Source: UBA11524 sp045591175 (lineage in GTDB: Bacteria > Bacillota > Clostridia > Christensenellales > Aristaeellaceae). From it: a stretch of DNA of 64,000 nt. Positions 7,485-16,146 of the stretch are shown here, one piece after another. The notes under the pieces are model-generated. The model was not told the origin of the DNA. It ran no database searches and was given only the letters and a program-made list of their open reading frames with translations. The position numbers and the translations under genes are program-made. Position 1 is the first letter of the stretch. Every line of letters begins with the position of its first letter. The DNA lies in assembly GCA_045591175.1 (NCBI GenBank), contig JAZNSI010000039.1, forward strand, positions 66,523 through 130,522, written 5' to 3'.

Positions 7485-8435
7485 ATGATGAAGCGTATCT
7501 TCGCCCTGATGTTGACCCTGATGCTGACTTTGACCTGCCTGCCCGCGCTGGCAGCCCAGGAGACTCAGCCCACGCCCATTGAGACCATCCCTTATGACCA
7601 GATTCCCCAGAACCGCGAAGGCATCCATCACTACCTGCTTTTGTGCATGGATCACTGGAACGGCGGCACCAACGGCAACAGCGACGGCATTGTGCTGCTG
7701 ACCCTGGATACCAAGGTCAACCGCATCATGCTGACCTCCTTTACCCGCGATTCTCTGGTCGTGCGCCCCGATGGCAAGATCGGCCGCATCAACTACATCG
7801 TCAAGGACTGGGGCCCCGAAGCGTTGTGCAAGGTCATCAGCACCCACCTGGGCATCCGCGTGGAAAAGTATGTCGTTTTCAACTTCCAGCAGGTGGCCAA
7901 TATCGTTGATTACATGGGCGGCGTGGAGATCGAGGTCAGTCCCGCTGAGGCCAGATATCTCCGCGATTACCCCCTCTCCCCTTCCCAGACGACGCCCTCC
8001 ATGAACCGCGCCGGCACCTACCTGTTCACCGGACGCGCTGCGGTCATCTACATGCGCATCCGCAAGGCGGACAACGGCGGCGACTTCATGCGTACCCAGC
8101 GCGTGCGCACCGTGCTGTCCATCCTGGCCGACAAGTGCCGCGTGATGACCAAGGATCAGGCCAAGGCCCTGCTGGATAGCGTGATCGAGAACTCCACCAC
8201 CACCAATATGTCCACCAGCGATCTGGTAGCTGCGCTGGAGCAGGCGTTCTCCCTGCGCACCTGCACGATCGAGGAGCTGCGCCTGCCCGTGGACGGCGCC
8301 TACAAGCAGATCCGCTACGCCGGCATGTCCGTGCAGGATATCGACTGGGACGTGAGCCGCGCGGCCATGAAGAAGTACCTGACCAAATTCGATGACACGA
8401 TCGTCATCGAGGAGGACCCGGAGCACTACGACTGA
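7485..8435 (+). CDS. LytR-CpsA-Psr family wall polymer ligase
   Basis: A 316-residue exported protein with a signal sequence (MKRIFALMLTLMLTLTCLPALA) and one LCP domain. Motifs seen are SDGIVLLTLD, SFTRDSLVV, GGVEIEV and GDFMRTQRVRTV, where the family binds polyprenyl-pyrophosphate substrates through Arg/Asp residues. LCP proteins transfer teichoic acids or polysaccharides from lipid carriers to peptidoglycan. It starts 36 bp upstream of the zinc-ribbon gene and probably shares its operon with the next two genes. Cleavage after ALA would release it, or the uncleaved helix could anchor it. Confidence 0.92.
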   Translation: MMKRIFALMLTLMLTLTCLPALAAQETQPTPIETIPYDQIPQNREGIHHYLLLCMDHWNGGTNGNSDGIVLLTLDTKVNRIMLTSFTRDSLVVRPDGKIGRINYIVKDWGPEALCKVISTHLGIRVEKYVVFNFQQVANIVDYMGGVEIEVSPAEARYLRDYPLSPSQTTPSMNRAGTYLFTGRAAVIYMRIRKADNGGDFMRTQRVRTVLSILADKCRVMTKDQAKALLDSVIENSTTTNMSTSDLVAALEQAFSLRTCTIEELRLPVDGAYKQIRYAGMSVQDIDWDVSRAAMKKYLTKFDDTIVIEEDPEHYD

Positions 8436-8470
8436 TCCCCATTCAGAGCCGATAAGGAGCTTATTCTTCA

Positions 8471-10306
8471 ATGAGATGCCCAAATTGCAACCAGTGGAAC
8501 CGCGCTTCCCTGCCCCGCTGTATTCACTGCGGTACGGCCCTTGGCAATGACGCCCCCGTTGCGCCCTCCTGGCGCAGCCAGCTCAAGGACGGCAAGGCCA
8601 AGGAGTATATCCGCGTGGACGACGACGGCGATATCAGCGTCTCCCCGGATGACCGCGAGGTGCTGGCCGCCGAGATGGCGGAGCTCAAGGCCCGCAAGGA
8701 GGCCGGCGAGCAGTTCCAGCAGCGCCTGCGCGACGAGGCTTCCGTCCGACCTGCCGCACCGGTGCAGGTGAATCAGCCGGACGCCCCTGCTTCCGCGCCC
8801 GCGGAGGAGCCGCTCTTCGGCCTGATGGAGGAAGGCGTTACCCGCACGGAGGAGCCCGCCCCCGAGGCCCCCGCAGAGGAACCCACGGCCACTCAGCTTC
8901 CCTACCGGCGCGGCCGCAATCCCCGCGGCACCCGTGTCGTGCTCGCCCCCACCCAATGGGAGGACAGCCGCTCCTACGATCCCGTGGTGGATGACATGCA
9001 GCGCATCAACGGCGTGTTCCAGCAGCCCCCGAATCTCAAGGAGCTGGGGCCGCTGCCCTCCCGCCGCGTTTCCCAGCGCAAGGTCATCCGGATGATCACC
9101 CTGGCGCTGGTGCTGGGCGTGATCGCCCTGGTGGGCTACTTCGGCTTCACCGTGTACCAGGCCCAGCGCGCCGCGGAAATGGAAAAGAACCGCGCGCTGG
9201 TCACCGCCTCCATCGTGGATGATCAGGCGGCCCATACCATCCTCATCCCCGGAGAGGACGGCCAGCAGATCTTCATCAGCAACGAGGAGATCCGCGCCAG
9301 CTATACCGTGGTGAACGGCTTTGCCACCATTGAGATCCCCGACCATGTATGGTACGAGAATATCGAAAACATCACCGAGGAATCCATGAGCGTGACTCTG
9401 CTGCCCTATGTGAAGACCGCGTCCCGGCAAAAGCCCATGGACCCCATCACCTATGATATCGTGATCCCCCTGAGCCCGATCAAGCTGGTCACCCCTGAGC
9501 AGCTGTACACCGAGGTCACCACGGCCATGTACTCCATGCTGTTCAACGTGCGCCCGGAATCCCGGGTGACCATCAACGGCGTGGACGTATCCGACACAGT
9601 GAACGAAAACGGCGAATTGACCTACAACGCCACCGTGCAGCCCATCGGCGACAACGTGTATCATGTGTCCGTCCGCAGCCCCTACTGCCGCGATAATTCG
9701 ATGACCGTCACCCTCTTCCGCGAGGTGCAGGAGATCCCGCTGGACCTTTCCGCCACCACCTACACCTCCACCAGCAAGAAGGTCATCCCCATCAGCTGCA
9801 CCACCATCCCCGGTGCAGAGATCGACATCCTCTCCCCCTACACGGACTTGAAGATCACCGATCTGGACACCACGGGCGAGTTCTCCTTCAACGCCGTGTT
9901 TGACCATGTGGGCTACAACACCATTTCCATCACCGCCTCCTACCCCGGCAAGAAGATGTCCAAGGTGGATTACACGATCTACTACGTCCCCAGCCCCGAC
10001 GACTACACCACCGTCGCCTGGCCCCTCAACGATGACCGGGATTACAACGAGCTGCTGAACAACATCGAAGTCCGCTCTGCCAGAACCCAGGTCTACCTGG
10101 GCGTGGGCACCATTGCCTATTTTGTCTCGGAGGAAAAGCCCCAGCTGGCGGTCATGTATTGCTCCGACGACGGAACGACCCGCCCGGTGCTGCTGGAGAA
10201 CCAGACCAAGACCACCTGGAAGGTCGGCGAATACTACAACATCTACTGCGATGCTTACGGCGTGTACAACGGCATGCCCTGGCTGATCGCCCGCTATACC
10301 TACTAA
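8471..10306 (+). CDS. Zinc-ribbon single-pass membrane protein, function unknown
   Basis: A 611-residue protein. The N-terminus is a zinc ribbon (CPNCNQW...CIHCG). A disordered Pro/Glu/Ala-rich region follows (about 90-190), then one membrane helix (about 212-232, ITLALVLGVIALVGYFGF). About 380 residues of beta-rich extracellular sequence come next, with repeated Ig-like stretches such as SRVTINGVDVSDTVNENG, and a final SH3-like part ending MPWLIARYTY. The topology implies a cytoplasmic sensor head and a wall-facing domain. Its place between an LCP ligase and an RsiV-like secreted protein suggests envelope work. No enzyme motif is visible. Confidence 0.8.
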   Translation: MRCPNCNQWNRASLPRCIHCGTALGNDAPVAPSWRSQLKDGKAKEYIRVDDDGDISVSPDDREVLAAEMAELKARKEAGEQFQQRLRDEASVRPAAPVQVNQPDAPASAPAEEPLFGLMEEGVTRTEEPAPEAPAEEPTATQLPYRRGRNPRGTRVVLAPTQWEDSRSYDPVVDDMQRINGVFQQPPNLKELGPLPSRRVSQRKVIRMITLALVLGVIALVGYFGFTVYQAQRAAEMEKNRALVTASIVDDQAAHTILIPGEDGQQIFISNEEIRASYTVVNGFATIEIPDHVWYENIENITEESMSVTLLPYVKTASRQKPMDPITYDIVIPLSPIKLVTPEQLYTEVTTAMYSMLFNVRPESRVTINGVDVSDTVNENGELTYNATVQPIGDNVYHVSVRSPYCRDNSMTVTLFREVQEIPLDLSATTYTSTSKKVIPISCTTIPGAEIDILSPYTDLKITDLDTTGEFSFNAVFDHVGYNTISITASYPGKKMSKVDYTIYYVPSPDDYTTVAWPLNDDRDYNELLNNIEVRSARTQVYLGVGTIAYFVSEEKPQLAVMYCSDDGTTRPVLLENQTKTTWKVGEYYNIYCDAYGVYNGMPWLIARYTY

Positions 10307-10319
10307 ACGAGGTGCATCC

Positions 10320-11078
10320 ATGTTCCGACTGATGATCCTGCTGCTCGCGCTGACGTTGCTGCCCCTGGGCAGCCTGGCAGAAGCGCCCTTCGTCCCTGCG
10401 GATGACCTGACCGGCCTGTACACCTGGCCGGAAGGCGCCTCCGAAAGCGACGCCAGCTATGTCTACCGCTTCACCTACCCCCAGCTTGCGGGCGATGATC
10501 CCGTCTCCCAGACCATCAACAACATCTACCAGTACGAAGCCAGCTATGCGCTGGATTTCGACTGCCCGATGATCGGCTCCGGCCATGACCCGGCGGAGGG
10601 TCAGATGCAGGTGAACATCACCTACGAGGTGCCCCACCTGAGCGGCGATTACCTCTCCATCAAGATCAACGAGATGACGACCGTGGGCGAAAGCGTCATC
10701 CGCGTAGTGACCGCCCACACCTTCCCCCTGACCGGCGAGCGTTCCGGCACGGTCATTTCCCTGCCCTTCCTGCTGGGCATCCTTGACCGCCAGGAAAACG
10801 ACGAATGGCTCATCCAGCGACAGACCGCCAAGGTGGACGCCTGTGTCCGCGAAATGGTGTGGGCACAGATCGAAGAGGCCATGCGTCAGGAGGGCAGCGC
10901 CATCTACCCTGACATGACCTTCGAGGAGTTCGAGGAGTGCTTCTATCCCGAGGAGGATTTCTACCTGAACGACGCGGGCGATCTGGTCTTCTTCATCCAG
11001 GAGGGCACCATCGCCCCCCGGGAAGCCGGCCATTTCATCTTTACCATCACCATGGAAGAACTGCTGGACGAGATCTGA
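10320..11078 (+). CDS. Secreted RsiV/DUF3298-like protein
   Basis: A 252-residue protein with a signal peptide (MFRLMILLLALTLLPLGSLA). The fold pattern resembles DUF4163/DUF3298 domains, the extracellular part of RsiV-type proteins: YRFTYPQLAGDD...INNIYQYEA, then the hydrophobic MTFEEFEECFYPEEDFYL and a final FTITMEEL. There is no membrane anchor or anti-sigma domain, so it is not an RsiV itself. It is the last gene of the LCP operon, 13 bp after the zinc-ribbon gene. Function is unknown. Confidence 0.75.
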   Translation: MFRLMILLLALTLLPLGSLAEAPFVPADDLTGLYTWPEGASESDASYVYRFTYPQLAGDDPVSQTINNIYQYEASYALDFDCPMIGSGHDPAEGQMQVNITYEVPHLSGDYLSIKINEMTTVGESVIRVVTAHTFPLTGERSGTVISLPFLLGILDRQENDEWLIQRQTAKVDACVREMVWAQIEEAMRQEGSAIYPDMTFEEFEECFYPEEDFYLNDAGDLVFFIQEGTIAPREAGHFIFTITMEELLDEI

Positions 11079-11086
11079 CAAAGCAA

Positions 11087-11116
11087 CGGAGGATGCAGGC
11101 GCGTCCTCCGGTTTTT
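11087..11116 (+). terminator. Intrinsic terminator after the LCP operon
   Basis: The stem CGGAGGA/TCCTCCG is followed by GTTTTT. Confidence 0.8.
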
Positions 11117-11161
11117 ACATTTGTGACTGTATTTTCCCGGCCAGGAAAGCCCCTGCGGCCC

Positions 11162-11189
11162 TTGACAGACGCAAATCGTGCCGTATAAT
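11162..11189 (+). promoter_or_regulatory. Sigma-A promoter before the 347-residue gene
   Basis: TTGACA and TATAAT are separated by 16 bp and lie about 80 bp upstream of the ATG. Confidence 0.8.
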
Positions 11190-11270
11190 AGTGTATGTGT
11201 CGAAGCATGTCTGTCGGTGTAACTCGCCGTCGGCAGGCTGCACCATCCATCGGGCGAAAGGAGGCCTTCC

Positions 11271-12314
11271 ATGCTGCGTGAAACCAATGTCCAGCGGCTG
11301 CACTGGGCAGACAAAACCATGTCCGTCATCCGTCAGGAGCAGCTGGAGGCCTGCGAAAAGCGCCTTTCTGCCCTGCCCACAAAGACCGTGTTTGACATAT
11401 GCGATGATCTGCACACAGAGGAGATCTGGCAGTGCTCCTATGACGCACAGGAGCACCCCCACATGGATGCACTGCACACCTACAAGGCGCTGCGGGCGCA
11501 GGTGTTGGGCCGTCTGGCTGCGGAAGCGGCGCTGCTGAGCATCGAGGAGCATCTGCTGGTGGAGCGGCTCGTGACCCTGGGCGGCACGGCGGAGCTGATC
11601 GACTGGGAGGAAACCACCGCAGCGGAATCCCTGGTGCGCAGGCTCTGGTGCACCATCACCCGCGAGGGCTCCCGCACCATCGTCCATATGCCCGAGGCGC
11701 TGCTCACCCCGCTGACGCTCACCCTTTCCAGCCGGCAGCATCAGGAGATCCGCCACCGGCTGATGCAGCATGATTCGGTCATGCGGGGCATGCTCCACAT
11801 CGGCGGGCTGCTGCACTTTGAAACGCCCCTGTATCACCTGATGGCGGATGTGCTGCAGGATTCCTACGCTTCCGACCTTGATCTGGCGCTGCGCTACCTG
11901 CGCGCTGCCTATGATTATACCTACGACCGCGGCGGCGATATGCTGCTGCTGCACCCCGGCCTGGCCGACCCGGAGCATCTGATGCGCCAGTACGTCCCCA
12001 CGCCGGAATGTACGATGGAGCTGAGCGAGGAGACCATGCGCGGCGCCATCGACGGCCTGCTGCCTGAGGAGGCTCCCCTGTTCGATCTGCTCTATGGGCT
12101 GTTTGTGGGAGCAACCCGCCCTGAGCTTACCCCCGAGGGCGCAGCGGAGGACATGCTGATGCTGGCCAAACAGGGCGTATCGCTCAGGGAGATGCAGGAG
12201 GTTTTGGGGACGCTGCTGAGCATCCAGCCCACGGAGGACATGCGCCGTGCCGTGAACCTCGTCCACGCGCAGACGCCCCGCTGGGGCATGATGCACACCG
12301 CCCTTGCCCAGTAA
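11271..12314 (+). CDS. Conserved-looking hypothetical protein
   Basis: A 347-residue, mostly helical, soluble protein that I do not recognise. It has no signal peptide, membrane helix or nucleotide-binding motif. The AAAGGAGG-type RBS and a strong promoter show that it is a real gene. It lies 11 bp upstream of the RluA-type pseudouridine synthase, so the two are probably co-expressed. The His- and Leu-rich helices (HRLMQHDSVMRGMLHIGGLLHF) give no firm clue. Confidence 0.8.
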   Translation: MLRETNVQRLHWADKTMSVIRQEQLEACEKRLSALPTKTVFDICDDLHTEEIWQCSYDAQEHPHMDALHTYKALRAQVLGRLAAEAALLSIEEHLLVERLVTLGGTAELIDWEETTAAESLVRRLWCTITREGSRTIVHMPEALLTPLTLTLSSRQHQEIRHRLMQHDSVMRGMLHIGGLLHFETPLYHLMADVLQDSYASDLDLALRYLRAAYDYTYDRGGDMLLLHPGLADPEHLMRQYVPTPECTMELSEETMRGAIDGLLPEEAPLFDLLYGLFVGATRPELTPEGAAEDMLMLAKQGVSLREMQEVLGTLLSIQPTEDMRRAVNLVHAQTPRWGMMHTALAQ

Positions 12315-12325
12315 CGGAGAATACG

Positions 12326-13192
12326 ATGAAGTACGAATTTATCACCGACCCTGCGGCGGAAGGCCAGCGCATCGACGCGTGCATCCGCCGTTTTTTGCCG
12401 GAAGTGCCCCAGCGCACGGTGCAGCAGAGCTTCGCCCGCCGGGACGTGAAGCTGGACGGCAAGCGCGTCAAGCCGGATATCCGCGTGAACGCCGGGCAGA
12501 AGGTGGAGCTGTTCTGCATGGAACAGACCACGCCCCTGGTGAACGTGGTCTATGAGGACGAGGATGTGCTGCTGATCAACAAGCGCGCCGGCGTGAGCGT
12601 GGAGCCGGACGAGAAAGGCGGCGTAACGCTGACGGAGCTGGCCCTGAAGCACGTCCGGCAGAAAGACCCCGGTGCCTGGCCGCCCAAGGCCTGCCACCGC
12701 CTGGACAACCAGACCTGCGGATTGACGCTCTTCGCCAAGAATGCGCGGGCGGAGGCGATCCTCACCCGCGCCTTCAAGGAGCGCACGATGGACAAGCGCT
12801 ACATCTGCCTTGTCCGCGGCATGATGAAGCCGCCCGCCGCCACCTGCCGTGCCTACCTGCTCAAGGACGCCAAAGCAGCCCGTGTCACCATCCATGACGA
12901 TGCGGTCAAGGGCGCGCGCCCCATCATTACCGAGTACGAGACCCTCGAAGCCGGTCCCATCAGTCGGCTGCTGGTGCATCTGGTGACGGGACGTACCCAT
13001 CAAATCCGCGCCCACATGGCCGCTCTGGGCCATCCCCTGCTGGGCGATGACGTTTACGGCGATCGTGCCTTCAACCGCCAGCAGAAGGTGCAGGGCCGGC
13101 TGTGCCTTTGCGCCGCGCGGCTCACCCTGGACACCGCGGGTGAGCTGCCCCAGCTGGACGGCAAGACCTTCGAGGTCAAGTGCCCATTCTAA
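12326..13192 (+). CDS. RluA-family pseudouridine synthase
   Basis: A 288-residue RNA-modifying enzyme. An N-terminal S4 RNA-binding domain (about 1-65) precedes the catalytic RluA domain. The signature HRLDNQT at 124-130 carries the catalytic Asp127, and GRTHQIRAHMAALGHPLLGDDVYG is the usual C-terminal block. Members convert uridine to pseudouridine in rRNA or tRNA; the target base cannot be read from sequence. Length and motifs are intact. Confidence 0.93.
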   Translation: MKYEFITDPAAEGQRIDACIRRFLPEVPQRTVQQSFARRDVKLDGKRVKPDIRVNAGQKVELFCMEQTTPLVNVVYEDEDVLLINKRAGVSVEPDEKGGVTLTELALKHVRQKDPGAWPPKACHRLDNQTCGLTLFAKNARAEAILTRAFKERTMDKRYICLVRGMMKPPAATCRAYLLKDAKAARVTIHDDAVKGARPIITEYETLEAGPISRLLVHLVTGRTHQIRAHMAALGHPLLGDDVYGDRAFNRQQKVQGRLCLCAARLTLDTAGELPQLDGKTFEVKCPF

Positions 13193-13227
13193 ATGTGTCT
13201 GCGGCAAAAGCACAGGAGGTGTAATCA

Positions 13228-13788
13228 ATGGGAAAGAAACTGTCCGAAATGAGTTTGGAAGAGTTGTGGCAGCTATTTCCTATCTTCCTGACAGAACACA
13301 ATCCCTGCTGGAAGGAATGGTATCATGAGGAATGTGCTTATTTGCAGCACAGCCTTACAACTGCTCACAGGATCAGCCATATCGGAAGTACAGCTGTTCC
13401 TTCAATTTGGGCCAAACCCATCGTTGATATCCTTGTAGAAGTGCCGAGGGAACACAGCCTGCTTGACTACAAAGCCCCCATCATCAGCTGCGGCTATATT
13501 TGTATGTCGCAGTGCGAGAACAGCATATCCTTCAATAAAGGGTATACGGAAAAGGGATTTGCTGAAAAAGTGTTTCACCTGCACCTGAAGTATACCGGAG
13601 ATAACAATGAGCTGTATTTCCGGGATTACCTCATTGAGCACCTCGATGTCGCAAGCGACTATGAAAAGATGAAGCTTAGCCTGTGGCATGAATACGAGCA
13701 TAACCGGGACGGTTACACAAATGCCAAAGCCGATTTTGTGCGAAAATACACCGCACAAGCGAAAGCGCGGTATGGCAGTAGATACTAA
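13228..13788 (+). CDS. GrpB-like nucleotidyltransferase family protein
   Basis: A 186-residue protein of the GrpB/DUF4269-type nucleotidyltransferase superfamily. The family motif HIGSTAVPSIWAKPIVDILVEV is clear, with the Gly-Ser and downstream Asp of the fold. The C-terminal part contains LIEHLDVASDYEKMKLSLW. The function of the family is poorly known. Its codons are noticeably more A/T-rich than those of its neighbours (AAT, TAT, TTT, AAA are common), which suggests recent acquisition. RBS AGGAGGTG precedes ATG 13228. Confidence 0.88.
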   Translation: MGKKLSEMSLEELWQLFPIFLTEHNPCWKEWYHEECAYLQHSLTTAHRISHIGSTAVPSIWAKPIVDILVEVPREHSLLDYKAPIISCGYICMSQCENSISFNKGYTEKGFAEKVFHLHLKYTGDNNELYFRDYLIEHLDVASDYEKMKLSLWHEYEHNRDGYTNAKADFVRKYTAQAKARYGSRY

Positions 13789-13800
13789 CAATCTTAATCC

Positions 13801-13829
13801 GCCGGACTCTTCCGAGTCTGGCTTTTATT
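13801..13829 (+). terminator. Intrinsic terminator between grpB-like and SPOR genes
   Basis: The stem GCCGGACTC/GAGTCTGGC with a 4-base loop is followed by TTTTATT. The last bases overlap the 3' end of the opposing SPOR gene. Confidence 0.8.
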
Positions 13830-14658
13830 GTGCCGCCAGTTCCGTCCGCCACGTGCATATCTCATCAAACATCCCCATCGCCTGGGCCTTCAGCGCCGCC
13901 GAGAGGGACGTTGCATCCCCCGCTGCTTTGAGAGCAGCGCAGCGGTCGTCCCAGCCGGCCGTGATAGCCAGCATATCCTCCACCAGCGCAGGAATGCTCA
14001 CAGCAAAGCGCCGCTTCACAGTGTCCTCCCACAGGGTGATTTGCCCATCCAGCGCCTCCACCGCAGCGATGGCCTCCTGGGTGGTCAGCTGGGCAGCATC
14101 CAGCTCCATGGCAGCGTCACGAAGGGCAGCGGCAGTGGACGTCAGCAGGGTAAAGCCCGCTTCCGCCGCATCCAGCTGGCCAGCCATGCCCGTCAAACGT
14201 AAACGCAGCTCGGGACATTCCCAGGTGTAGAGATAGGTGTCCACCCTTTGGGCCGTTTCGAGGCGCGTGCGAACCGCCGAGGCCTCCCCTTCCGTGCCGT
14301 AGCAGGCGATGAACACCCGCCACTTCTCCCCCTGACGCACCACCGTGCCCGGCGCGCCCCGCTGGGTGTAGGCGTCCGCCTTCTGGTCGGCGGCTTCCTT
14401 CGTGGAGAACACCCCTGTCTGGATGGCATACCAGGTCTCTGCGGCCAGGGTGACCTCCCGTGACTCCACCGTCCTGTCAAAATCCGCCGCGAGGGGCGTG
14501 GGGGCCGGTGTTCCGATGCGCTCCGTGATAAAGGAAGCCTGTCCCCCCCGCCACAGCAGAAAAGCCGCGCCCGCTCCCAGCAGCAGGAGCAGCAGCCATC
14601 TCATCCGCGCCGCCCGCTTCTGCCTGCGCCTGTACATCCGCGTTTCCACCCGTCCCAT
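13825..14658 (-). CDS. Membrane-anchored SPOR-domain protein
   Basis: A protein of about 277 residues with a basic N-terminus (RMYRRRQKRAARMRW), one membrane helix (LLLLLLGAGAAFLLW) and an extracellular SPOR-like domain. The domain shows WYAIQTGVFSTKEAADQKAD and WRVFIACYGTEGEASAV. SPOR domains bind denuded glycan strands at division or spore septa. A helical C-terminal part follows. The ATG at 14658 fits best with the upstream AAAGGAGG; the ATG at 14664 is too close to it. Confidence 0.82.
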   Translation of the reverse strand: MGRVETRMYRRRQKRAARMRWLLLLLLGAGAAFLLWRGGQASFITERIGTPAPTPLAADFDRTVESREVTLAAETWYAIQTGVFSTKEAADQKADAYTQRGAPGTVVRQGEKWRVFIACYGTEGEASAVRTRLETAQRVDTYLYTWECPELRLRLTGMAGQLDAAEAGFTLLTSTAAALRDAAMELDAAQLTTQEAIAAVEALDGQITLWEDTVKRRFAVSIPALVEDMLAITAGWDDRCAALKAAGDATSLSAALKAQAMGMFDEICTWRTELAAQ

Positions 14659-14740
14659 CGCCATCCCCTCCTTTGCTTGACTGTATGTGAAAAATTTTTC
14701 TCGTATGCCATCCAATTTGTGTTTCACTCTCCCGGCATCG

Positions 14741-14749
14741 TGGTATAAT
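14741..14749 (+). promoter_or_regulatory. Extended -10 promoter of the rubredoxin operon
   Basis: TGGTATAAT, with a weak -35-like GTTTCA 17 bp upstream of the TATAAT hexamer. Confidence 0.65.
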
Positions 14750-14780
14750 GAAAACATCCCAAGAAAGTGAGGTATTTCTT

Positions 14781-14936
14781 ATGAAGCATGTATGTGATGT
14801 TTGCGGCTGGGTTTATGACGAGGAAGCCGGTTATCCCGAGGGCGGCATTGCTCCCGGCACGAAGTTTGAAGATCTGCCTGAGGATTTCGAGTGCCCCCTG
14901 TGCGGCGTGGGCAAAGATCAATTCAGCGAGGAGTAA
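14781..14936 (+). CDS. Rubredoxin
   Basis: A 51-residue rubredoxin of standard size. Two CxxC knuckles (CDVCG near the N-terminus and CPLCG near the C-terminus) hold one iron. The family motifs GWVYDEEAGYPEGGI and FEDLPEDFECPLC are intact. It starts at the ATG that follows GTGAGG; an upstream in-frame ATG at 14748 lies in the promoter. It is 5 bp ahead of the flavodiiron gene and is its likely electron donor. Confidence 0.97.
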   Translation: MKHVCDVCGWVYDEEAGYPEGGIAPGTKFEDLPEDFECPLCGVGKDQFSEE

Positions 14937-14941
14937 TTTCG

Positions 14942-16093
14942 ATGCGCATTACTGATGATATCCGCTACCTGGGCGTCAATGACCATGCCATCGACCTGTT
15001 TGAGGGGCTGTACACCGTCCCGGAAGGCGTAAGCTACAACTCCTATGCGATCCTGGATGAGAAGGTCGCCGTGCTTGACGCGGTAGATGCTCATTTCGGC
15101 GGCACCTGGCTCGGCAACGTCCGCGAGGCGCTCAACGGCAGGAAGCCTGACTTCCTGATCGTGCACCACATGGAGCCGGATCATTCTGCCTCCATCGCGC
15201 TGTTTATGGACGCGTTCCCCGAGGCTGTGATCGTCTCCTCCGCCAAGGCTTTCCCGATGATGAAGGCATTCTTCGGCACCGACTATGCGGATCGCCGCCT
15301 GGTGGTCAAGGAGGGCGACGTCCTTTCTCTGGGCCGCCACAGCCTGACCTTCTATGCAGCGCCGATGGTGCATTGGCCCGAGGTCATCATGACCTATGAC
15401 CGGACCGAAGAGGTGCTGTTCACCGCCGACGCCTTCGGCAAATTTGGCGCGCTGGACGTCGACGCCGAGTGGGCCTGCGAAGCCCGCCGGTACTACTTCG
15501 GCATTGTGGGCAAGTACGGCGCGCAGGTGCAGGCTGTGCTGAAGAAGCTCGCTGCACTGAGCGTGAAGACCGTCTGCCCCCTGCATGGCCCCGTCCTGCA
15601 GGGCCAGGAGCTGGCGGAAGCGCTGCGCCTCTATGACATCTGGTCCTCCTATCGTCCGGAGGACGAAGGCGTCGTGATCGCCCATGCCTCCGTGTACGGC
15701 AACACCCGCGCCGCAGCGGAAAAGCTGGCGGAGACCCTGCGTGCGCAGGGCGTTACGGTAGCTCTGCACGACCTGACCCGCTGCGATCAGGCCGAAACCA
15801 TCGAGGACGCCTTCCGCTATGATCGTCTGGTGCTGGCTGCCGCCACCTACAACGCGGATGTGTTCCCGCCCATGCGCAGCTTCATCCACGGCCTGACGGA
15901 GCGCGGCTATCGCGGCCGCAAGGTGGGCCTGATCGAGAACGGCTCCTGGGCCCCCATGGCGGCAAAGGTCATGCGCGGCATGCTGGAAACCTGCAAGGAT
16001 CTGACCATCCTTGATCCGGTGGTAAAGATTCAGTCTGCGCTGAATGAGGAATCTGCCGCACAGCTGGATGCACTGGCGGAAGCGCTGAAATAA
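14942..16093 (+). CDS. A-type flavoprotein / flavodiiron protein (O2 or NO reductase)
   Basis: A 383-residue FprA-type protein. The N-terminal metallo-beta-lactamase-like domain (about 1-250) carries the diiron ligand motif HHMEPDHS, further ligands around MVHWPEV and FTADAFGKFG, and CPLHGPVL. The C-terminal flavodoxin domain binds FMN (ASVYGNTRAAAEKLAE, AAATYNADVFPPM). Such proteins reduce O2 to water or NO to N2O and protect anaerobes. The rubredoxin directly upstream is its probable electron donor. It is the last gene before a strong terminator. Confidence 0.94.
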   Translation: MRITDDIRYLGVNDHAIDLFEGLYTVPEGVSYNSYAILDEKVAVLDAVDAHFGGTWLGNVREALNGRKPDFLIVHHMEPDHSASIALFMDAFPEAVIVSSAKAFPMMKAFFGTDYADRRLVVKEGDVLSLGRHSLTFYAAPMVHWPEVIMTYDRTEEVLFTADAFGKFGALDVDAEWACEARRYYFGIVGKYGAQVQAVLKKLAALSVKTVCPLHGPVLQGQELAEALRLYDIWSSYRPEDEGVVIAHASVYGNTRAAAEKLAETLRAQGVTVALHDLTRCDQAETIEDAFRYDRLVLAAATYNADVFPPMRSFIHGLTERGYRGRKVGLIENGSWAPMAAKVMRGMLETCKDLTILDPVVKIQSALNEESAAQLDALAEALK

Positions 16094-16105
16094 CTGCACA
16101 AAAAA

Positions 16106-16139
16106 AGGATCGCTCCCATATGGGAGCGATCCTCTTTTT
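16106..16139. terminator. Bidirectional terminator between flavodiiron and OB-fold-like genes
   Basis: A perfect 28-nt palindrome (AGGATCGCTCCCAT and its complement) is flanked by A-rich sequence on the left and CTTTTT on the right. Confidence 0.9.
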
Positions 16140-16146
16140 GCTTTGA

